Assembly (NCBI GenBank): GCA_019359035.1
Contig: JAHHIC010000062.1
Coordinates: 1-46,682, forward strand
Origin: Scytonematopsis contorta HA4267-MV1
GTDB lineage: Bacteria > Cyanobacteriota > Cyanobacteriia > Cyanobacteriales > Nostocaceae
DNA: 46,682 nucleotides
Direction of reading: 5' to 3'
Positions 24,609 through 32,727 of the stretch are shown piece after piece. Made by a program: the position numbers and the translations under genes. Every line of letters starts with the position of its first letter. Positions within the stretch are counted from its first letter, which is position 1. The notes beneath the pieces are model-generated. The model did no database searches. It was not told where the DNA came from and saw only the letters and a list, made by a program, of their open reading frames with translations.

Positions 24609-24813
24609 AGAATCATGATTTTATAGGTTATATTAACCTTCTCTACAAAACTACACACTTGATTTCATTGCTGACAACTTTGGCATAGAATCCTTAAGTA
24701 GCAACTAAATTGTTTTTGCGCCTGTAACTTGTTTAGGTGGCACAAAAATCTAGTGCTTAACTGCTGTCAAATAGATATAAAACCAACGTTAGGTATGTTT
24801 GGGAGATAAAGAA

Positions 24814-25323
24814 ATGCGGGATGCAATCACAAGTTTAATTAAGAATTATGACGTTGCTGGTAGATATTTCGACCGCAATGCGATTGATAGCCTAAAGTCT
24901 TACTTTGAAAGTGGTACGGCTAGGGTACAAGCAGCAGGAATAATTAATGGCAATGCTGCGTCGATTGTCAAGGGTGCTGGCTCCAAGTTGTTTGAAGAAC
25001 AGCCAGAGTTAATCCGTCCCGGTGGAAATGCTTACACGACTCGTCGGTACGCAGCTTGTTTACGGGATATGGATTATTACCTGCGTTATGCTAGCTATGC
25101 TCTGGTGGCTGGCAGTATGGATGTCCTGGATGAGCGAGTTTTACAGGGTCTACGGGAAACTTATAACTCCTTAGAAGTACCTATTGGACCAACGGTTCGC
25201 GGTATCCAAATCATGAAAGATGTTGTCAAGGGTTTGGTTGCTGCTTCTGGTATTTCTAATACTACTTTCTTGGATGAGCCGTTTGATTATATGACTCGTG
25301 AGTTGAGCGAGAAGGACATTTAA
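24814..25323 (+). CDS. apcF: Allophycocyanin beta-18 subunit (core)
   Basis: 169 residues from ATG at 24814, preceded by GGGAG; an in-frame TTG five codons upstream is not used. It begins MRDAITSLIKNYDV and keeps Cys82 (ACLRDMDYYLRY), which binds phycocyanobilin, and Asn72 in RPGGNAYTTRR, methylated in beta subunits. Length and N-terminus fit ApcF rather than ApcB. It replaces one ApcB in the terminal-emitter trimer of the phycobilisome core and helps pass energy to the photosystem. It is monocistronic and divergent from glnA. Confidence 0.95.
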   Translation: MRDAITSLIKNYDVAGRYFDRNAIDSLKSYFESGTARVQAAGIINGNAASIVKGAGSKLFEEQPELIRPGGNAYTTRRYAACLRDMDYYLRYASYALVAGSMDVLDERVLQGLRETYNSLEVPIGPTVRGIQIMKDVVKGLVAASGISNTTFLDEPFDYMTRELSEKDI

Positions 25324-25341
25324 GGGTTGACGGTTAACCCA

Positions 25342-25512
25342 CAAAAAGAGAACCCCACCCCCAACCCCCTCCCCGTACACGGGGAGGGGGCTACAATTTT
25401 TATGGGCAAAATATGGAGATATTCAGAAAACTGGTTATTCTATCTTAGCCCCCTCTCCGCGTGCGGGGAGGGGTTGGGGGTGGGGTTTTCAGGTGCAGGG
25501 ACGACCATCTCT
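25342..25512. repeat. G-rich inverted-repeat element, paired copy 1
   Basis: The left half (about 25344-25391) is CCCCACCCCCAACCCCC...GGGGAGGGGG. The right half (about 25446-25487) is the inverted copy ending TTGGGGGTGGGG. A unique 54-base core lies between them, and the right end continues TTTTCAGGTGCAGGGACGAC. The element at 35763-35955 has the same halves, a different core and the same right-end continuation. It lies between apcF and tlyA. Confidence 0.85.
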
Positions 25513-25517
25513 TAGCT

Positions 25518-25557
25518 ATCAGTCAACAGTCAACAGTCATCAGTCAACAGTCAACAA
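25518..25557. repeat. Short tandem heptamer repeat before tlyA
   Basis: CAACAGT and CATCAGT units repeat directly up to the tlyA start codon. They match the units at 14778-14842. They occupy the position where a ribosome binding site would be expected. Confidence 0.8.
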
Positions 25558-25559
25558 CT

Positions 25560-26420
25560 ATGGCCAAATTAAGATTAGATGTTTTGTTAGTAGAGCGAGG
25601 TTTGTGTTCTTCTCGTAGCTTAGCCCAACGTTTGATTGGTGCTGGTGAGGTATCTGTTGCTGGAGAGGTTGTTGATAAGGCTGGAACTGAGGTTAGTGTT
25701 GAAGCTGAAGTCAAAATTAAAGTGCGATCGCGTTTTGTTTCTCGTGGGGGTGAGAAGCTAGCGAAAGCTCTATCCGTTTTTGGTATTTCGGTTAATGGTC
25801 GGGTTTGCTTGGATGCTGGTATTTCAACCGGAGGGTTTACTGATTGCTTGTTGCAGTCAGGAGCTGCTTTGGTTTACGGGGTGGATGTTGGTTACGGTCA
25901 AGTTGACTGGAAAATTAGAAGTGATTCCAGGGTAATTGTACGAGAACGCACGAATATACGATATTTAACTCCTGATAGTTTGTACGGTGAATACGGTGAA
26001 CCCCCCGTCTCCCCCACTGATGAAAGTGAGATTAAACGAGGGGTTCCGGATTTGGCTGTAGCAGATGTTTCCTTTATCTCTGTGATTAAAATCCTGCCTG
26101 TTTTGTGGCAGTTACTACAAATCCCTAGAGAGATGATTTTGCTAGTAAAGCCACAATTTGAAGTTGGTAAAAATCGTGTTGGTAAAAAGGGTGTTGTCCG
26201 AGATGCTAACGACCAAGCTGAGGTTATTTTTCAGGTCTTGCAATCAGCACAAAATCTTGGCTGGCTTTACAAAGGTCTAATTTGGTCCCCAATTACTGGT
26301 CCTGCTGGGAATATAGAATATCTTTTATGGTTGGGGATGGAAAGTGAAACAACAGCCCCTGATTTAGATGATATTAAACAAGTTACAAAATCAGCTGCCA
26401 CTGATTTAACTCAAAATTAA
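25560..26420 (+). CDS. tlyA: TlyA-family rRNA 2'-O-methyltransferase
   Basis: 286 residues from ATG at 25560; earlier in-frame codons lie in repeat DNA and are excluded. The N-terminal S4 RNA-binding domain (LRLDVLLVERGLCSSRSLAQRLI) is followed by an FtsJ-like methyltransferase with RFVSRGGEKLAKAL, SAM site LDAGISTGGFTDCLL, LAVADVSFIS and LVKPQFEVG. TlyA relatives methylate ribose in 16S and/or 23S rRNA. The stop codon overlaps that of convergent cp12 (TAA at 26418-26420 versus 26417-26419). No Shine-Dalgarno sequence is seen because heptamer repeats occupy the leader. Confidence 0.92.
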   Translation: MAKLRLDVLLVERGLCSSRSLAQRLIGAGEVSVAGEVVDKAGTEVSVEAEVKIKVRSRFVSRGGEKLAKALSVFGISVNGRVCLDAGISTGGFTDCLLQSGAALVYGVDVGYGQVDWKIRSDSRVIVRERTNIRYLTPDSLYGEYGEPPVSPTDESEIKRGVPDLAVADVSFISVIKILPVLWQLLQIPREMILLVKPQFEVGKNRVGKKGVVRDANDQAEVIFQVLQSAQNLGWLYKGLIWSPITGPAGNIEYLLWLGMESETTAPDLDDIKQVTKSAATDLTQN

Positions 26421-26701
26421 ACGTCGTAGATGAGACACTCAATCGCTTCTGGGTTCATGTCGCAGTAGCTTTCGAGAGAGCTTTTTTTGTTTACTGTTGC
26501 TTCTGTCTTTTGGTCTGCACGCTCGGCTGATAATTCTTCAACAATATCCCAAGCTACAGCGCATTCTGGGGAACCATTGCCGTTTGTTTCACAAGTAGCA
26601 CGGGCTTCTACTAGAGCTTCTGTAACAGCTTCTTCAATTGTTTTTGTGCCGTTATGATAGGAGTCAGCAACTGCTTTTACATCTTCAATTGTTTTTGTCA
26701 T
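26417..26701 (-). CDS. cp12: CP12, Calvin-cycle redox regulator
   Basis: 94 residues. The C-terminal Cys pair lies in YCDMNPEAIECLIYDV (Cys80, Cys89) and the N-terminal pair is Cys37 and Cys47 around GNGSPECAVAWDIVEEL. In the dark, oxidised CP12 ties GAPDH and phosphoribulokinase into an inactive complex. It is somewhat longer than the usual 75-80 residues because of an N-terminal extension (MTKTIEDVKAVADSYHNG). The start is ATG at 26701. A 17-base inverted repeat GTGTAA-N5-TTACAC at 26782-26798 upstream could be an operator. Confidence 0.95.
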   Translation of the reverse strand: MTKTIEDVKAVADSYHNGTKTIEEAVTEALVEARATCETNGNGSPECAVAWDIVEELSAERADQKTEATVNKKSSLESYCDMNPEAIECLIYDV

Positions 26702-27374
26702 GATATTCTCACATTGTTTGTTATTAGAAATACATTAACTACAAATTTTTGATGAATTTGTAGGAGCAGCATACATTCTTAGTGTAAATAAGTTACACAG
26801 AATTATGTTGTGGTGGAAACCGTAATTGTTTGCGCGTTATTTGGCGTGGATTCCCAACATAGCTGCTAACTATTTTATTATCCCAAGCTTTTGGCAAGGT
26901 GTTATTTAGAATAAGTTATCATATCTATTACTAAAAGTAGAATGAGTAATATAACTTAGGAATTTATTCTTATGATTATTTTAGATATGATTTTTTTAAT
27001 AAATTGTAATATAAACAACAAAATTTATCATTTTTTCTTAGTAATTTGATTGGCTATTTTGGTAAAGATTTCAACAACAAATTTAATATTTTTTTAAACA
27101 TAAGATTTAAATTATACCAGGGTAAGCGTATTTAATGGGATGCTCCCTTGCCAATAGCTTGTACTATTACAATATCGGGTATAGGTTTCAACAGAATATA
27201 AAGTTAACAAATAATAAGCTTTTTCCAAATTATAACTGTAAATAACTTAACTCATATTGTATTAAACTAAATTTTATTAACCATACACCAAAAATTATAG
27301 AATTAAAAATATGAGATGTATTAGATGAAGCGATATTATATAATTGATAAATACTAAAACACTAACAACCTCTT
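26702..27374. other. AT-rich intergenic region with one inverted repeat
   Basis: Apart from GTGTAA-ATAAG-TTACAC at 26782-26798, about 80 bases upstream of cp12, I see no gene, RNA or strong hairpin. A 36-codon frame starting ATGGGATGCTCC near 27135 has no supporting features and is not called. Confidence 0.5.
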
Positions 27375-27995
27375 ATGGCTTTTAGCAATTATAAAACTAT
27401 AGGTGAAGTCGTCAAAGAATATCAGGTTACTTATACCGAAGCTAATTTTATTGTCGAAAAATCATTTAACATTCCAGGTTATTTCCGCGACGACTTAGAG
27501 CTAATGATAAATGAAGCTGTTGTAGACAACTCTGAATTTGCGATTTGTGAAAATTTAATTTACCCAGTTTTAAAAGAAGTTTGGAAGGCTTATCGTAATA
27601 GCTTCCTACTATGGAGTCACCAATTACTTAATTGTGATGCAAAGCTAACGGGGTATCCTGAATATATTCTAGCAACGAGGTCGCCTTTAGGAAAAGTTGT
27701 ATTCGATAAACCTTATTTTATTTTAGTTGAAGCAAAGCAAGACGACTTTGAAGGTGGTTGGGCACAATGTCTTGCTGAAATGATTGCGGCTCAAAGATTA
27801 AACGGTGAGTCAAAGATAACTATTTTTGGTATTGTTTCTAATGGTGACCGCTGGCAATTTGGTAAATTAGAAGAAAATCTTTTTACACGAAATAAAAAGT
27901 TTTACACAATTCAAGAGCTAGATGAACTATTTGCGGCTGTTAATTATACTTTTCAACAATGCGATTTACAATTACAAAACTTAGTCGCGATTTGA
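27375..27995 (+). CDS. Hypothetical protein with PD-(D/E)XK-like core
   Basis: 206 residues. The core YFILVEAKQDDFEGGWAQCLAEMIAAQ has the E-x-K and following helix of nuclease-like folds. The preceding GYPEYILATRS is where the Asp would lie, but here it is Glu. ITIFGIVSNGDRWQFGKL ends the domain. The layout is similar to the protein at 44918-45544 (IEAKYEDLTRGFTQLIAELVA, then TIWQFARL), so they are probably distant relatives. Such small proteins are common in cyanobacteria and lack a known role. It is transcribed alone. The ATG start is at 27375. Confidence 0.62.
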   Translation: MAFSNYKTIGEVVKEYQVTYTEANFIVEKSFNIPGYFRDDLELMINEAVVDNSEFAICENLIYPVLKEVWKAYRNSFLLWSHQLLNCDAKLTGYPEYILATRSPLGKVVFDKPYFILVEAKQDDFEGGWAQCLAEMIAAQRLNGESKITIFGIVSNGDRWQFGKLEENLFTRNKKFYTIQELDELFAAVNYTFQQCDLQLQNLVAI

Positions 27996-28109
27996 CTCTC
28001 TATTTTTCGGGTGAGAGCATACCCAATTCAATATAGGCATCTCCACCCACCCAATTCAATACCGTTTGGTTATATTTTACTCACTTAAAATCTTCTAACT
28101 CAAAACTCC

Positions 28110-29462
28110 TTAAATTCCAAATTTTCCTCCTAGTTCTTGCCGTAAGCGATACAAGATTGTGTCTTTAGGGACTTGGATGAGTATTTCTTGAATTACCGTG
28201 CTTGCTCCTAGTTGTCCCCAGGAGCAGCCTTTTTCTAGATAGCTTTGCGCTGCTTTTCCTATTGCGTAAGCTCCGTAACCAGCGATACCTGCTTGAGTAA
28301 TTGCTGTGCCTGCAAATGCAGTGATATTTACAGGATTATCTCCAGAAGCGATAGCGGTTGCTGTTTTCCCGACACCCAACAGAAAAGAACTACCAAGCTC
28401 TCCCAATAGTAATCCCCCAGTGCTGAGTAAAATTGTTCTGAGGATTTTTGTTGCTTGGTAACTTGTCATAGGTAAACCATATAACCGTGCTAGAGAACGA
28501 ATTAATGCTAAGTCGGCTATGGTTCCGGCAATAACGTCCAAAAAGGCAACAGGATTTAACCCTACAGCTAGGGATTTGTATTTGGTATATTGCCAAATAA
28601 TTTCTTCTGCTTCTTGCTCGCGTTGTTCAATAGTTTTTTGGGCAATTGCTTCTTCGGCTTCTCTTGCTTGAACAAGTGCATTGAGCGCTAATAAAGAACG
28701 TCCTTCGCGATTAAGAATTTTTAAAATGGTCTGTTTGAGTTCGTCTATTTGGGGTGGTGGAGTCTCCCACTCGTAACTCACATTACCGTCGGGATATTCG
28801 ACCCGTACTTCCATTGCGGCTGGTTCTGCTGCGACCATGACGATTTCGTCTGGTTGTAAAGGTTTGGCTCTGGGATTGGCTGAGCCTAGTTGTTGTAAAT
28901 TTTTATAAATACTTCTTCTGTCTGTGTCTGGATACAAATCTATTTTGTTGAATACTAAAATTAAGGGTTTTTGTGATTTTCGCAACTCTAGCAATGCCTG
29001 ATACTCAGTGCGCGTAATATCACCGGATACAACAAATAATATTAAATCTGCTTGTTGTGCGACATCTCGTGCCATTTGTGCTCTGATTTCGCCTTCGATT
29101 TCGTCTAATCCTGGAGTATCAATTAATTCTACTTGCGCTTTTTCGCTAACCACCCAGCGAACAGAACGGGGGTACTGTGTAACTCCATTCAGAGGGCCTG
29201 TTTGTAAAATGTTTTGTCCCATTAAGGCGTTTAGCACGGCTGATTTACCACGACTAACTAACCCAAAGACGGCTATTTTGATTAAGTTGGATTCGAGTTT
29301 GTTGAGGGTCGATGTTAATAGGTCTAATTCTGGCTTAACTATAGCTGCTAATTCTGGATTTGATAGGGACTGTTTTGGTTTCCTTAGGTGTGCGTACCAA
29401 GATAGGGTTTGTCTCAGGCTAGCACGAGCACGATTTAAGTGGGTTTCTTGTGGATTGGACAC
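28110..29462 (-). CDS. Dynamin/Era-like GTPase with C-terminal DUF697-type region
   Basis: 450 residues. G1 is GLVSRGKS (67-74), G3 is DTPG (115-118) and G4 is NKID (172-175). A linker helix rich in Glu (about 265-285) leads to a C-terminal half with hydrophobic segments (FLDVIAGTIADLALIRSLARLYG, GGLLLGELGSSFLLGVG, ITQAGIAGYGAYAIGKA) typical of DUF697. It is probably attached to a membrane and involved in envelope or membrane dynamics, but the exact role is unknown. The start is GTG at 29462; no ATG is available upstream before a stop. Confidence 0.85.
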   Translation of the reverse strand: MSNPQETHLNRARASLRQTLSWYAHLRKPKQSLSNPELAAIVKPELDLLTSTLNKLESNLIKIAVFGLVSRGKSAVLNALMGQNILQTGPLNGVTQYPRSVRWVVSEKAQVELIDTPGLDEIEGEIRAQMARDVAQQADLILFVVSGDITRTEYQALLELRKSQKPLILVFNKIDLYPDTDRRSIYKNLQQLGSANPRAKPLQPDEIVMVAAEPAAMEVRVEYPDGNVSYEWETPPPQIDELKQTILKILNREGRSLLALNALVQAREAEEAIAQKTIEQREQEAEEIIWQYTKYKSLAVGLNPVAFLDVIAGTIADLALIRSLARLYGLPMTSYQATKILRTILLSTGGLLLGELGSSFLLGVGKTATAIASGDNPVNITAFAGTAITQAGIAGYGAYAIGKAAQSYLEKGCSWGQLGASTVIQEILIQVPKDTILYRLRQELGGKFGI

Positions 29463-29762
29463 GTTGGTGACTTCTACTTACATATATTTATTGTGCTTTA
29501 CGTTATGGGGAATTGACCTGAATTCTATACATACAGAAGATAGTAGCTTGATGTAGTACATCCATTTTGAAACCGACCCAATCACAGAACTGCATAACTT
29601 GATTTCACGAAACCTATAAATATGTATAGAACTCAAAAGCACATTTTACGGGGAAACATTATATATTTGCTTCTCCGTAATTATTTCAAAAAAGTTTTGT
29701 CTATTATTTTGGACAGGCAACTATATCTAACCTAATATATTTACAAAACGGGGACTTACCCC

Positions 29763-29800
29763 AACTCAGCCCAATCTTGATGATTGGGTTTTTGAGTTTC
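29763..29800 (+). terminator. Repeat-borne hairpin terminator, copy 1
   Basis: CCCAATC-TTGAT-GATTGGG is followed by TTTTTGAGTTT. The outer AACTCA/TGAGTT arms extend the stem and make it work from either strand. About 50 bases around it recur at 31603-31652. No gene on the plus strand ends just upstream, so it may be a mobile terminator-like repeat rather than a dedicated terminator. Confidence 0.65.
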
Positions 29801-29992
29801 CTTTGCTATATGGGTTTCACTAATTTTAATGGGGTAAAAACCCCACCTAATTAATTTACATAAACCTTACAATATAAATACATAGCAATACATCCATCAG
29901 TTGTAGTACAGCCTCAATCTGGTTGTTATTTTTTTACTCCTCATCTTTGAAGAAATAAGGCTCACAATAATAAAACTTTGTATTAGGTTAAT

Positions 29993-31084
29993 ATGCTTGC
30001 AGACACAGCTTTAGCTACAAACACTGATTTAAATACAACAGTAAGCTCGTCAAAATTATGGATGCCTGAACAGGTATTATTTACACCAGCAGCCCTTGAT
30101 GAAGCTTGGGGACGGCAAATATTGCAGCGTGTACAGTCGCTTAACTTACCAATAGAGAAATTACCCCGCAATCGTTTAACAGGTTTACGTGGTGAAAACG
30201 AACGCGAAACCTATGATATTGCGAAGCGTACTTTAGCTGTAGTTACCGCACCACCTAGTTCATTGAAGCTGAGTCCCATTCCACCTTCGGCTGATTGGCA
30301 ATTTCATCTTGCAGAAGGTTGTCCAGCACACTGTCAGTATTGCTATCTTGCTGGTAGCTTGAGCGGTCCCCCTGTAATTCGGACTTTTGCTAATTTACCG
30401 CAAATCATAGACAATTTAGCAGTATACGAAAAGCAGGGTAGTCCTACTAGCTATGAAGTTAGCTGCTACACCGACCCCTTGGGTATCGAACATCTAACTG
30501 GAAGCCTTGCAGAATGCATTCGCTATTTTGGTACTCGTGAAGATGGCTATTTACGATTTGTCACCAAGTTTGATGCGGTTGATGATTTACTGGACTTACC
30601 TCATAACGGACATACCAGGTGTAGAGTAAGTGTAAACGCAGCACCAATTTCTGGAAAATTTGAAGGTGGAACTGCATCAGTACCATCTCGCTTAAATGCG
30701 TTGCGACGGTTAGCATTACCAAGCAGTGCTGGTGGAGGTGGGTATCCTGTTGGGTTAGTGATTGCACCAATTATGCCAATAGAAAATTGGGAAACTCATT
30801 ACACCCGACTTTTTGAGCAAATTAGCTCTGCATTGGATTTTGAGTGTGACCTAACATTCGAGTTAATTTCCCACCGATTTACACCTGGGTCTAAACAGGT
30901 TTTGCAAAGCTGGTATCCATACTCTAAATTAGATATGGATGAGAGCAATCGCAGTGTTAAGCGTAATAAATTTGGGGGAACCAAGTTTGTTTATGATGGT
31001 GACATTATGAAAACGCTTCGTCAGTTTTTTAAACGGCAGATTCAACAGCGTTTTCCTAATGCAAAGATTTTATATTGGACTTAG
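29993..31084 (+). CDS. Spore photoproduct lyase-family radical SAM protein
   Basis: 363 residues. The cluster motif is EGCPAHCQYCYLAGSLSGPP with Cys110, Cys114 and Cys117 (CxxxCxxC), followed by a TIM-barrel-like region (YEVSCYTDPLGIEHL, LRFVTKFDAVDDLL, VSVNAAP, LVIAPIMP). SPL repairs the thymine dimer unique to spores, but cyanobacteria do not form endospores. A different DNA-repair or RNA/DNA modification role is therefore probable. It is monocistronic, flanked by two copies of a terminator repeat and followed by a repeat nest. The ATG start is at 29993. Confidence 0.85.
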   Translation: MLADTALATNTDLNTTVSSSKLWMPEQVLFTPAALDEAWGRQILQRVQSLNLPIEKLPRNRLTGLRGENERETYDIAKRTLAVVTAPPSSLKLSPIPPSADWQFHLAEGCPAHCQYCYLAGSLSGPPVIRTFANLPQIIDNLAVYEKQGSPTSYEVSCYTDPLGIEHLTGSLAECIRYFGTREDGYLRFVTKFDAVDDLLDLPHNGHTRCRVSVNAAPISGKFEGGTASVPSRLNALRRLALPSSAGGGGYPVGLVIAPIMPIENWETHYTRLFEQISSALDFECDLTFELISHRFTPGSKQVLQSWYPYSKLDMDESNRSVKRNKFGGTKFVYDGDIMKTLRQFFKRQIQQRFPNAKILYWT

Positions 31085-31116
31085 AGGGTGTTATAAAGGG
31101 AATATTAAGTATTATT

Positions 31117-31259
31117 CGTACCACAAGGCAATACCACAAGCTAGTACCACAAGCTAGTATCACAAGCCAGTACCACAAGCCAGTACCACAAGCCAGTACC
31201 ACAAGCCAGTACCACAAGCCAGTACCACAAGCCAGTACCACAAGCCAGTACCACAAGCC
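31117..31259. repeat. 13-bp minisatellite, 11 units
   Basis: Units of AGTACCACAAGCC repeat without spacers. The first two are diverged (GTACCACAAGGCA, ATACCACAAGCT-) and the last eight nearly identical. It starts 33 bases after the spl-like stop. Thirteen bases is not a multiple of three, so the open frames through it on both strands are artefacts of the repeat. Confidence 0.92.
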
Positions 31260-31555
31260 AGGGAATAAATTCCCTGTCTAAAAGCTAAAGTCCTCTAAAG
31301 AGGACTGAATAATGCATTCAAAAAAGATATTTTGCAAAACTTAAAATATTCACAAAAATCTTGCTTTTTATTAGTACCATAAGCCAGGGAATAAATTCCC
31401 TATCTAAAAGCTAAAGTCCTCTAAAGAGGACTGAATAATGCATTCAAAAAAGATATTTTGCAAAACTTAAGATATTCACGAAAATATTGCTTTTTATTAG
31501 TCCTCTTTAGAGGACTTTAGCTTTCAGACAGGGAATTTATTCCCTGGCTTACGGT
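31256..31555. repeat. Repeat family B nest: 126-bp direct repeat plus inverted copy
   Basis: Copy 1 begins at 31256 (AGCCAGGGAATAAATTCCCTG) and copy 2 at 31382, with period 126 and few differences. A third, inverted copy of the hairpin pair occupies 31499-31553. Each carries CAGGGAATAAATTCCCTG and AGTCCTCTAAAGAGGACT stems. The 13-bp minisatellite unit resembles the bases just left of copy 2 (AGTACCATAAGCC). A solo copy is at 6333-6384. Confidence 0.88.
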
Positions 31556-31606
31556 ATAAATGAATCATGCTTAATATTTTATTTATAAAACCTTCTTAGA
31601 AACCCC

Positions 31607-31642
31607 AACTCAACCCAATCTTGATGATTGGGTTTTTGAGTT
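31607..31642. terminator. Repeat-borne hairpin terminator, copy 2
   Basis: AACTCAACCCAATC-TTGAT-GATTGGGTTTTTGAGTT is the same hairpin as at 29763. It lies just past the stop of the minus-strand PfpI gene and can act from either strand, because AAAAACCC and GGGTTTTT flank the stem. Confidence 0.65.
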
Positions 31643-31652
31643 TTCTTTGCTA

Positions 31653-32351
31653 TTAAAGGATTTTGTGATTACTTTTGCTTGCTCGTTTACTAGCCACATT
31701 CGTCGCTTTGATTAATGAAGCAGCAACATGTAAAACACTTTGCACCACCTGAGAATCTGCTTTTTCTGGTGAACCGACTCCAAAAGGGGGAGCGGGATTA
31801 TATTCCAACATTAATTCTATAAATTTGGCGGTATCTTCTCCACACAACATCGCAGCAATAGTCAAAGCAAAATCAATTCCCGCAGTTACACCACCCCCCG
31901 TGATGCGGTTGCGGTCTATCACAACTCGCTCGGTACTTATTTCTACATTCATTAATCTTAATTGTTCGCGAAATGCCCAATGGGTTGCAGCACAATATCC
32001 TTGAAGTAAACCAGCTGCTGCTAAAATAAGGGAACCCGTGCAAACGGCTGTTACATACTTGGCTGTTTCTGCTTGTTTTTGCAAAAATGCCAATACTTCG
32101 GCATCTTGCATCATTTGTACTGTCCCAAAAGCCCCACCGGGAACACATATTACATCTAGTTGCGGGCAATCTTTAAAGGTGGTGTTTGGTATAATTGTTA
32201 GACCATTACTAGTTACTGGCTCAAGGTTTTTCCATATTAGCAGGACTTGAGTATTGGGCATAAAAGAAAAAACTTGGTGTGGACCAGTAATGTCCAGTTG
32301 GGTCATGTCAGGATAGATTATTAAGCCTATGATATTTTTTTTACTAGCCAT
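31653..32351 (-). CDS. DJ-1/PfpI-family protein (isonitrile hydratase-like)
   Basis: 232 residues. The N-terminus IIGLIIYPDMTQLDITGPHQVF and the nucleophile elbow TAVCTGSLILAAAGLL with Cys104 fit the subgroup that contains isonitrile hydratase. VPGGAFG, the WAFREQL segment and ITGGGVTAGIDFAL complete the fold. No DNA-binding domain is attached. The substrate is uncertain; the family includes amidases, glyoxalases and chaperones. The ATG start is at 32351. Confidence 0.82.
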   Translation of the reverse strand: MASKKNIIGLIIYPDMTQLDITGPHQVFSFMPNTQVLLIWKNLEPVTSNGLTIIPNTTFKDCPQLDVICVPGGAFGTVQMMQDAEVLAFLQKQAETAKYVTAVCTGSLILAAAGLLQGYCAATHWAFREQLRLMNVEISTERVVIDRNRITGGGVTAGIDFALTIAAMLCGEDTAKFIELMLEYNPAPPFGVGSPEKADSQVVQSVLHVAASLIKATNVASKRASKSNHKIL

Positions 32352-32435
32352 ATTTAATGATTACTGAGACTAATAAAGCTATCCTAAAGTTGAATCCTTT
32401 GTCTGCCAATTACCCAGTTGAGTACATTTTTAGCT

Positions 32436-32597
32436 ATGCTTCCAAATTTGCAAGCTCTGATAACCAAAATAGCCAGCGCACCCAATGAGCGCAAATTGTG
32501 CTTGCAATATATGGATGCTGCTGGTGACTTGTTCGCTAGCCAACACTGGAGTATTTACTTGCAAGAATCACAGGGAAAAAAGCTTTTAGAGAGATAA
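32436..32597 (+). pseudogene. N-terminal fragment of a LuxR/PedR-type regulator
   Basis: 53 codons from ATG at 32436 to TAA at 32595-32597. LITKIASAPNERKLCLQYMD, AGDLFASQHWSIYLQ follows the start of cyanobacterial LuxR-family regulators with an N-terminal sensor region (PedR-like: APNE-x-x-L, F-A-x-Q-x-W-x-I-x-L). The remainder of the sensor and the C-terminal HTH are missing, and no continuation was found before the ATPase gene at 32728. It is probably a remnant. Confidence 0.5.
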
Positions 32598-32727
32598 TTG
32601 GAAGGGTATAGATAAAAGATTTAATGAATGTTAAACTAATTTTTTTGCTATACTAATTATATTAAAACTTATTAATAAAGTTGGTGCAAAATATTTCTCA
32701 TTTTTAGGACAGTATATGTAATAGCTT

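Noticed and set aside
25461-25559. A 33-codon N-terminal extension of TlyA.
   Set aside because: It is encoded by the G-rich element and heptamer repeats; the S4 domain begins right after the ATG at 25560.
31117-31259. A CRISPR-like array.
   Set aside because: Units of 13 bp are directly contiguous with no spacers and no cas genes nearby; the same holds for the arrays at 1-62 and 44079-44142.
31056-31281. Open frames of about 66-68 codons on both strands through the 13-bp array.
   Set aside because: They are translations of a minisatellite (repeating Trp/Leu/Val or Gln/Ser/Tyr patterns) with no start signals.
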